Source of the DNA: Macrolepiota albuminosa | Lineage: Eukaryota; Basidiomycota; Agaricomycetes; Agaricales; Agaricaceae | Reading direction: 5' to 3' | Assembly: GCA_027475525.1 (NCBI GenBank) | Contig: JAMWFC010000106.1 | Span: forward strand, 124,001 to 188,000 | DNA: 64,000 bases | Part shown: piece by piece, positions 50,563 to 59,600 of the stretch | Layout of the letters: every line of letters starts with the position of its first letter | How positions within the stretch are numbered: position 1 is the stretch's first letter | Translations under genes and position numbers: made by a program | Notes under the pieces: generated by a model | What the model was told of the DNA's origin: nothing | Databases searched by the model: none | What the model saw: the letters and a program-made list of their open reading frames with translations, nothing else

Positions 50563-53500
50563 ATGGACGGTATAATGTCATCTCACCACCCTCGCCTCGA
50601 CAACTCTAAGTTTTATAATCACTCATGGTATTCAGACGTTATTCCTAACACTCATGACCTGTCTTCTCACTTTGACAGCACACCTGTGGCGGCAAGTTAC
50701 TTAGATATTCTTTATGTATGCTCTGCTGACCTATTTAAGGCGCTTGCACGTGTGTTGTCTGAGGCAGAAAAAAATATTTCTCTTGCTAGCCGTTCAGACG
50801 TATTCTCCATATTTCGAGATACTATAAATGATGTCCCTGTTTATTGTGTACCGAAAGATAAGGCACTCGAAGCCTTTTTCAAAGTTATTATGTCATATCG
50901 TGTACTCGACATATACACGCTTGTATGTGAGGATGAGATGCGCCCTCCACGAACCTCGGGGCCGATGATGGAGAATAGCCGTTCAGTAGGTTCATCTTCT
51001 ATTATCTATTTCATTGTTTGAGTTTGTATTTTAGCTGGTAAACCCTTTAAACTCACTCCCAAACCTTATTGGGAAATTCCATAAAAACCTCGTACAACAT
51101 CTGAAAAAAATAAATGCCAAATCTAGAGGAGAACGACCGAGAGACCGTCCCACTCCCAAGTTTACGGGTCCTCGCATGAAGCTGTACTCCGAACTCACTT
51201 CTCGGGTCAGCAATAAGGGTGTTCAAAACACCATAATCAATCTTACCAGTGCGGCGTTACATCTAAGTTGCCTATTAAAGGTAACTTTAATTGATATCAG
51301 TTCGAATGTCCATTAAAGTTGCCTCAGGGTAACCTTTATCTACCGTCCGATATCACGGCAATCGAAGATATCATCGTTGACGAGTATTTCCCTTCTCGAC
51401 CTTATTATAATGGCTGCTCATTGTCTTTGTTGTGTATAGCGAAAGCAGATCTAGCGATCAAGACCAATTGAAATATCTCCATACTACGCATGGCGGTGCC
51501 ATCGACGGTGCCAGTTCATATGGTTGCTCGACTATTATGCACAACTCCCTTTATCTGGCATTACTCGTATCCCCCCTAATGTTACTTCTTCCTCGCAAAT
51601 ATGGTACACTAACCGGTAAAGACTCCCTGCTACAGGTAAATTGATATATATATTTTATTTTGTTTGAGCAGCTCTGATTGCTTTTCAAGCTTTGGAGGCA
51701 TGTTGGTGGGCTGGAACGTCCACGTATCGTCGTCGAGGCGGATCGAGCATTGTGGAGAGTGTTGTTCTCGGCAGCTCAGGGTGGTGACCTGCTAACCGAG
51801 CTGTCATCTGCCTTGAATACCTTAACTGATCAAATCAACGAAGCGGCTCCTGCTTGGATTGAAATCGTATCTGTCCCTTCACCTTCTAAGAAGCCCCCGC
51901 CTGATGCTTCGCGTGTTCCTTTGATTGCTGCATCGACCACTTCAACGAGCGACGAAGCCGAACACGATGATGATGCAAGCCCGTTGTTTGGACCCGCTCC
52001 GTTCCCTGTTGGATTGGTTGACTTACCAGGACCCCTTATTCGCTCGGCAAGCCCGTCAGGTCACTTGGACCCGCTCCGTTCCCTGTTGGATTGGTTGACT
52101 TACCAGGACCCCTTATTCGCTCGGCAAGCCCGTCAGGTCATGTAGATATTCCTCATCCAACCGTCGGTGACAAGCCTCATGGTAATGAGCAGTCTTCACC
52201 TACGCGACCTGAAAATTCAGACAACTCGACCATTTCTCCAGATTTAGGGGACCTTATGGACGTGTCACCTGATATCTCCAATAACGATGCTGAGGATACC
52301 CGTCTTGACCCGTCCCCTTGTACAGACGCACTCGACCGTGCATTGGAAGACCCCACGGGATCCGAAAACTATAACAAGTTAACCGATGTCCCTTCCTCTC
52401 CGAATACCGTCCATGCCTTGGATGACGCTATGGACGTGTCGCCCGTTATTTCGAATCGTGAAGTTGAGGATTCCCCCGAACCGGACCCCATGGACGTGGC
52501 ACCCGACGTTTCGAATTGTGATATTGAGGATTCCCCTGCAGGTGCCCGTGAGCATACTAATTCCAATACGGCACCTGCTACTGGGGCATTTATTCCCAGG
52601 ACAGACGTACCGGATGGAGAACAGGTGACACCCGTAGTTACCGGTATTGGTTCACTAACTTTAGACAACGCCTCCGAGACAGCAGTTAACGACGATTTGC
52701 CTACTTCCGACCCGGCGGTGACTGTCGGCTCCGCTAAGACTTCGAAAGGAAAGCGGAGAAAGTCAGCGCGTATTGCCCTACTTCCGACCCGGCGGTGACT
52801 GTCAGCTTCGCTAAGACTTCGAAAGGAAAGCGGAGAAAGTCAGCACATATTGCGGCCAAAAACAAGCGACGTAATACGGCACCCTTGACACCTAGGAAGA
52901 GGAAACGAAACTACACGAGTAAGGCTCATGTAGACTCTGATAGCGCTAGCGAGCCTCCCACGATGGACTCAGATAACGATAGCGATTCCTCCAACGACTC
53001 CCTCATGTAGACTCTGATAGCGCTAGCGAGCCTCCCACAATGGACTCAGATAACAATAGCGATTCCTCCAACGACTCCACTGAGGGAACGGCGGTTGCTT
53101 CACCTTGAAAATGTTGAGACGGATCGGGGTTACATTGACCTGACCCTTGAGTCTACGGTGAGTTACTGTCTATGCGTTGATCAACTGGCTGTGATTCTGG
53201 GTTTAGGATGATGAGGATAGCCATACCGTCAAAGCTCCGAATCGTCTTGATCTCTCAGAACCATGGATTCTCCGCGAAGGGGACACCGTACATATACCAT
53301 TGTCTGGCGGCGATGGGATGTTTGAATACACACCAAGATTTCACGTGCGTATATATTCTATTCCGTTCTAGTAGCCTTCCGTTCACTGCTCTGTAGCTCA
53401 ACAGGGACCTTGTTTGGTTTCACAGATTGTATGCCGCATCTGTTGCCCATCGGGTTCGACCCTCATCTGTGAAGGTGATGACTCAAACTGAGTATCACTC

Positions 53501-55601
53501 TTCCTCTTCACTTGCTCTCTCCAAAACCTTAACGTCGCATTCTTGTATTCTTGTCATTGGGGACCAGCATATTGACCCAGGTTTCAATGCACGCTCCTTA
53601 TCAGACGTATGCGTCTTGGACAATGTTATCCAGGTGCATGGTACGCTCAAGCTCCTTTGTAACATTTTTATTATCTTTAATTTTAATTCCTTTTCCCACA
53701 GATTTCACCATATCTGGTACCGAGCGTTTAAAGCATGCGACACCTCGGGATCTTCTAAGGACGCTAGAATCTTCGTACCCAAGATCATTAAGTGCTTTGG
53801 ATATCCCTGCCTCCCTAGAAACTTTCCCGCGCCTCCCGTTCTCGAGCGACTCGGCTGTCTGGGGAAAAGTTCAAGGTCACGGGTACTGTAAAGTGGACGA
53901 TTTTTATCCAATTTCCGATATGCGATGGAATCTTGCTTCCACCAGTGGCACCCACCATTACTGGCACATCGACGCCAATGGTTTTGCTACGTTCGTCTTC
54001 ATCGAGACTGGCGCGAAGTTGTGGTTCGTGGCGGCGCCCAAGTCTGGAAATTACGATGACTTCGGAGCATGGGACCTTTACGTTAACGATTTCTACACCA
54101 GAAAGCCAAACGATGAAAAGTGGGACGTCGAGCTCCTTGTTCTGCAGCCGGGTTCCATGCTGTTTGTCAACTGATTATTTCTTTTCCTTGTATTATTTAC
54201 TGATAATGTATTATTACAGCATCATGCGCCCGTGCTTGCCTCATGCCGTAGTTACTCCAATACCTACAATATGCCGTGGGGGTCATTTCTACAATACATC
54301 GACTCTCGCTGCCTCAATAATCGGCTTGTATCACCATTACATCGCTTCGACATCAATATCCAACACGGACCACGGTCCCGCATCAGACACGGTGCTGATG
54401 CGCCTCCTCACGTATTTCGTCCTTGTTCTCGTTGATTCAGTGACCGATCACGGTACGTGAAGTCATCGTCACATCTGTTTATACCATTCACGTATGTGCA
54501 GATTACGACAATGGTCACGTTCCGAACACAAACTCATGGGACGGCGTGCTGATACTTCTTCATTTATGCAACTATTTTGAATTGCATGATGCACTTGCGC
54601 CTTCGGACCATGCTTGGAACGGCGATCTTCGATCCTTTGAGGTGTCCGTAAAAAACCGGGTCCGCGCACGAAGGCTGATGTACTGGTTCTTCTCCAATCA
54701 CGAACTCGAAAGCGAGTCCGATGGCAGTATCATAACGGGTCTGCCTGCGCTTGAACACATATCGTCTTGGTTCCTGGCTATCCATGCTTGTGTACTTATG
54801 CACTACAAAAAAATCGCATGGCTGAATCATATACGCGGTTCCGACGCAGATACACCCCCCATGCTTGTGTACTTATGCACTACAAAAAAATCGCATGGCT
54901 GAATCATATACGCGGTTCCGATGCAGATACACCCCCGTCAACAACTTGTATCAATATCCAATCCGTCCTCCGTGACGGACCTGCCTGGAAGGCGTACACC
55001 CTTGTCCGTCCGCGTCTTGGTGCTTCCGATGTCGATCCTGCTGAATTAACGTTTGCCTGGAGGGGCAGCCGATACATTATTCGCAAAGTTCCAACAGTTG
55101 ACTTCCGTGAGTGTTTTCCGCATATAAGTTCTGACATTTTTTCATACTTCCTCAGCTTATCCGTACATCGATGGTTATGTTTGGCGGGATTCCACGATTG
55201 CACGCCAACTCGGCGTCACACTCACAAATTTCAATCCCCGACGCAAAGAAGACGCTGACTTGTCTTGCTGGGTCTTGCACGCCAACTCGGCGTCACACTC
55301 ACAAATTTCAATCCCCGACGCAAAGAAGACGCTGACTTGTCTTGCTGGGTCAATTTTCTGTCGATGAATTAAAAACTTACAATGCCTGCCCCGAGGCCGT
55401 TATATCAGTGACACCCCCCCCGAATCTCCCGTTCTCGCTCCTACAGATACGCCCCGTAGTCCCAGCCAAGCAAGTGATAAATCGAGTAGCTCAAGCAGTG
55501 AAGACGAATCATCAGACAGGCCTGGTAAGTTGCTCAGTACAGGTGTCGATATTGTACTCATTCGCTTAATCTAGCTGCTAAGCGAATCCGACGGTCGTAG
55601 C
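50563..55601 (+). CDS. JmjC-domain protein (2-oxoglutarate/Fe(II) dioxygenase-like), multi-exon
   Basis: The start ATG at 50563 has a good context (GTCACCATGG). Probable exons: 50563-50985, 51035-51280, 51328-51383, 51440-51615, one or more from about 51690 to 53400, one ending at 53640, 53702-54161, 54220-54452, 54502-55106 and 55156 onward. The middle is acidic and low-complexity with a basic, NLS-like run (KGKRRKSARIA, PRKRKRN). The JmjC domain shows the iron ligands in HHYWHIDANG, a possible 2-oxoglutarate Lys in GAKLWFVAAPK, and the distal His in MRPCLPHAVV followed by GGHFY, joined across an intron. The set HxD...H suggests an active enzyme, such as a protein or histone hydroxylase or demethylase; the substrate is unknown. 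Five 77-bp duplications break the frames. A frame change near 51700 is unresolved, and the C-terminus may end at 55368 or at 55601. Confidence 0.75.
51991..52144. repeat. 77-bp tandem duplication (likely assembly artefact)
   Basis: Second copy starts at 52068; about 76 bases match. It breaks the acidic region of the JmjC gene. Confidence 0.85.
52701..52854. repeat. 77-bp tandem duplication with several mismatches
   Basis: Second copy starts at 52778. A few bases differ (GTCGGCTCC against GTCAGCTTC), so the two copies may come from different alleles. Confidence 0.85.
52925..53078. repeat. 77-bp tandem duplication with two mismatches
   Basis: Second copy starts at 53002 (CACGATGG against CACAATGG, and AACGATAG against AACAATAG). 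It introduces a stop in the JmjC frame. Confidence 0.88.
54784..54937. repeat. 77-bp tandem duplication (likely assembly artefact)
   Basis: Second copy starts at 54861. It falls in the exon after the JmjC domain. Confidence 0.9.
55201..55354. repeat. 77-bp tandem duplication (likely assembly artefact)
   Basis: Second copy starts at 55278. Removing one copy lets the frame read LGVTLTNFNPRRKEDADLSC and onward. Confidence 0.9.
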
Positions 55602-55784
55602 GTTTGTTATTTGTTGTAGTTTATGTCGCCACCTTTTTTTAGTCCGTTTGTCCAATTATCGTGTATACCATCAAACAAGACGGTAACAACATCCAGTGTC
55701 TGAAACAAATAAGATTGGTAAATTGTTTACCATGCAGAAGACGGTAAAAACGCTCGATCCAATATTTATGTCACGCTAGAGTAA

Positions 55785-55912
55785 CCTGCTGTTGTAAGCT
55801 GCTCCAGCAGCGGTTTATGTAAGCTGACACTACAGCAACAGTTTATGTAAGCCGATGCTCCATCAGTAGGTTATGTAAGCTGATGCTCCAGCAGTCGTTT
55901 ACGTAATCTACC
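55785..55912 (+). repeat. left 28-bp repeat array of the Helitron
   Basis: At least four units of GTTTATGTAAGCTGATGCTC type, with TTATG or TTACG at 55815, 55843, 55871 and 55899 (spacing exactly 28). They resemble iterons. Confidence 0.8.
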
Positions 55913-55928
55913 ACTTCCATTAACGTGA

Positions 55929-56372
55929 TCAATCTCTCCTGATGTATACAGCCAACGTGGCTGTCCTGGAATTGCACTTTGACATATCAATCAAGCTCAT
56001 AGATTCACTTTCCTTTGTCATTTTATATCCAGTTGTCAATCCGTCATGATGCCAAGACTCGTTAGATGAAGATACGTAGCGGCTTGAAAAATGAGAGTTG
56101 CCAAAATATATAACTCCTTTTAGTGTGTACTTACTCACCCTCGAAGAATCAACGGTCGTGATTTCAAGCCTCTTATCCACGTCGACTGATACACTTGATA
56201 TATCGAAATAGATAATCGGAGGGGCCATCAGAAACTGAGAAACCTTGATTAGTCGTCTCGCACATGAATCACACCTTGTGCTTGTATAGCACCAAAAGTC
56301 ATCAACATGCTCACGAATGGATGGTCTTCCTGGCATCAGTATGATCATTACTGATTTCTTGTATAGCACCAA
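55929..56372 (-). CDS. Helitron protein, C-terminal part (USP-like His box)
   Basis: This ORF is most likely the end of the Helitron protein, cut off by the two 77-bp duplications at 56281 and 56481. It shows a CDSC pair, then APPIIYFDIS, then YTLKGVIYFGNSHFSSRYV and SWHHDG. In ubiquitin-specific proteases (family C19) the corresponding pieces are PPVLxIHLKRF, Y-L-AVI-H-G---GHYTAYV and WY-FDD. Together with NSCAYDSVLSIIYNLW near residue 1925 of the main ORF (Cys box) this suggests a cysteine-protease domain. The assignment is inference. Confidence 0.5.
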   Translation of the reverse strand: MVLYKKSVMIILMPGRPSIREHVDDFWCYTSTRCDSCARRLIKVSQFLMAPPIIYFDISSVSVDVDKRLEITTVDSSRVSKYTLKGVIYFGNSHFSSRYVSSSNESWHHDGLTTGYKMTKESESMSLIDMSKCNSRTATLAVYIRRD

Positions 56373-56434
56373 AAGTCATCAACATGCTCACGAATGGATG
56401 GTCTTCCTGGCATCAGTATGATCATTACTGATTT
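56281..56434. repeat. 77-bp tandem duplication (likely assembly artefact)
   Basis: Second copy starts at 56358. It separates the C-terminal Helitron ORF from the rest. Confidence 0.9.
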
Positions 56435-56480
56435 GATTTCACTCTCCGACGGGCCGTGGCATGGTGAGCTGGACAGACCA

Positions 56481-56634
56481 TAAACGAATCAAGCACATCT
56501 GACACGTTGACAGATAGTTCGTTAATCAAAGAGTGTACAGACGTGTATTCACCAAAATAAACGAATCAAGCACATCTGACACGTTGACAGATAGTTCGTT
56601 AATCAAAGAGTGTACAGACGTGTATTCACCAAAC
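56481..56634. repeat. 77-bp tandem duplication (likely assembly artefact)
   Basis: Second copy starts at 56558. The main Helitron ORF stops inside it. Confidence 0.9.
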
Positions 56635-59600
56635 AGGAACTCTCTGTCTCCTCAAGGGCCTTGGGGCGATACTATGGAAATCCTTCACTAGATGTTTGTT
56701 TAGACGCGGGCTCAATGCACTAAGCTTTTGAGACCATTCTAGAGGATCTTCTCGCCATAAATTGTATATAATAGACAATACAGAATCGTATGCGCAACTG
56801 TTCAGCTTCCATGAACAGGCAAAGGGGGGACAAGTACCTTGCAAAATAGACAGACTATCTGCGTGACTCAACCGTCGGCGTTTGCTTGGACCATGCTCAA
56901 TGTCTTCCTGCATCTTCCGTTTTCCTGTGCTGCATGGATCCTTGTATACCTTGGCCCCTCTGGCAGGGATGAAAGTGTTTTTGGGCAATGGCCTTTCTTG
57001 TAGCGGCCTCTCTCTTGATATTATATGCCAATTGATATCTATGTACCCTGAATCATCAAATTGATCGTTTTTACCCCATCTCAGGGACGGATGCAAATGA
57101 GGAGGAAAGTATGTGTCACTTTTGCATTGTCTAAACGATGCTATCAAATCGGACCGTCTTGGAGCGTCATGGAAACCCTTTGGCAGCTTCCCTACATACC
57201 TCAGCCTCGTTATCTCATCCAGCAACTCTAAATCCCGGAACTCCTGACGTAGTGCGCCAGTTGCTTTTCCTTGAATGACGGTTCTGTCAAATCCACGTAT
57301 TATAATAGTGCCGGCTGCAGTAGCGCTTCGGGACAGTGCTGTATAGTAAGCCTGATGGGATTGACATTTGAACAAGTCAACAGGATTAAAAGGCCTAGTC
57401 TTCCCTTGGCTAGCGTAATCGGTTATAGCATAGTTGACGAGTATTTCGATTTGTGATCGCGAAATTGTAATCTTTTGGTCGTTAGGTAGACTGCATTCAG
57501 TCGAAACAGTGCTTCTAGTTATTGGTACTACGTCTTCAGGAAGACCTTCTATTTGTACGTGATGCGGTGGATTCTTCAGTTTTACAAACAGCGTGTCTAT
57601 CATACGTTGACCAACAGAACCCGTACATGACTTCCATCCATATACGTAACCTTCTTGACCATTTGTGATACAGAGCTCGGTGGCAATGTTAGTCTTAATG
57701 ATAATAGGTAAGTCGACGCATAGCGACAGTTTGCCTGCAACTTGACCAGATGTGGATGACGGAGGCTGCTCCCATAGAATATTCTGAATAGAGGAGTGTA
57801 GAGGAACTCTGTTTCTACCTGATGCTCCTCGACCTTTACCTTGGCATGTGCTCTCGTCACCCTTGTCAAGTACAGTATCTTCGCTAAAGAAATCTGTCAG
57901 CTCGAGTCCACTCTCCAGGGCAAATCTGCTACTTCCAACCACATTGACAGCATCTTTATCTATGTTGTGTGCTGTTATGATAGACACATTACGGAAGTCA
58001 TCATTGAGAAGCGAGGAGTCTGAAAGATTGGAGACTCGCCGAGACTCCAGGAACTGGATATCGTCTTTGGTGCATGCTCGATACCTCATGTTAGCGAGGG
58101 CCGTTCTAAAGGATTTGTCGTCTGGACTTTGCATTGTCTGTCTCATATTCTGTCTCAATATGACTACTGTAGTAACCTGGTGCCAAACTGCTTTACCCAA
58201 TGCAGCCTTTTGTTCGTTCAGATCTATAGATCGCATACCCACACTGCGACTGTACAGCGCTGCATTCTCACGGCCAGTTACTGGCGGCAGCTGAGCAAAA
58301 TCACCAGCAAACACCATGTTCATACCACCAAAAGGGAGGTGCGACAGACCTGTAATCTGAGCAAGGCACGCTGATATCTTGTACATATCCCTGCAAGACA
58401 ACATGGACACTTCGTCAAAAAATACATATTGCACCCCGATAAGGCGTGACTTTACTTGAGCCAGTTGTGCCGGAGAGTCGCGTACCATATCATTAATTCC
58501 AAACAGATAATGGTAAGTCGATCCACCTAACAATGATGCTGCGGTGCCGGTAGGAGCAACCACTGCAAACCTATGAGATTCTCCACGGGCTGCAAAGTAT
58601 TGGGACAGCGCCTTAAGCACCTGCGTTTTCCCGGTGCCCCCCATACCCCCCATATACATTCTCAACTGTTCGGGGTTAGAAGTGGCAGCGTGGTTAGCCA
58701 CTATTCTAAATGCTCTGGTTTGTTCCTCATTGAGATTGAAACTGGTAGTAATTTCGGATATGGTGGGTTCCCATTTGATATTTAAATGTTTTTTCTCTAG
58801 GAAACTACGATCACATACTTCCACAATGCCCGGCTTGTTTTGTTCGTCCGATCTTCCAACGCGCTGTTCACGAACAGACGACATGTCTTTTTGCCTATCT
58901 TTTAGTATGGACGCACGAGTTTCACTGACCTTATGTCTCCAGTAAGTACTGGGCATGTCTGACACAGAAGGTGAATGCTTCGTTGTAACAGGGGAGGTTT
59001 GGCCCATTACAGGCTTATCCCAATTCAGGCTCGTCATGGTGGAAGTCATAATAGCCATATCTCTCCGACGTTTTAGTTCGGTTTTGCCAAGCTCATTACT
59101 ACAGTCAAGGTCTATCCCGTAGTCCTCAGGTTGTCCGTTATCTTCGTCGTCCATATGATCCTTTTGTTCGATATCTCTGACATTGGAAACTGAATTGTCC
59201 ATTCCCGGGAATGCCACACCGCCTCGCTTCAACTGTGCATAGAAATCGTCACGGGCATCCAAACACTCATACTTAATATTCATATTAGCCATAAGACACA
59301 GTTGCCTTTCGGTAAAATGATGGTTGTCGAATGCCGTGCTCCATAAATCATACTTGTTTTTTAAATCAGCACCTGAACACCAAGGCTTGAATAAGGTAAG
59401 CATTGTGACGCAGTATTCGTCTCTATCCCCTTTATCACGCCTTGGAAGAGTAGGACCAATGAAATTGGGCACGCGCTTCTGCCCTGGCGGATATACAAGG
59501 GTAGCATGGGAGTCCGACAAGGGATGATCGTCTGTAAAGTTGACGGTCAGCGTGTTGGCCGATTTAGACTTGCAACTTTTGTTCCCTCTACGAGTTGATT

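Noticed and set aside
50563..55601. JmjC gene as cargo captured by the Helitron
   Set aside because: The left 28-bp array at 55785 lies between the gene and the Helitron protein, so the gene appears to be outside the element.
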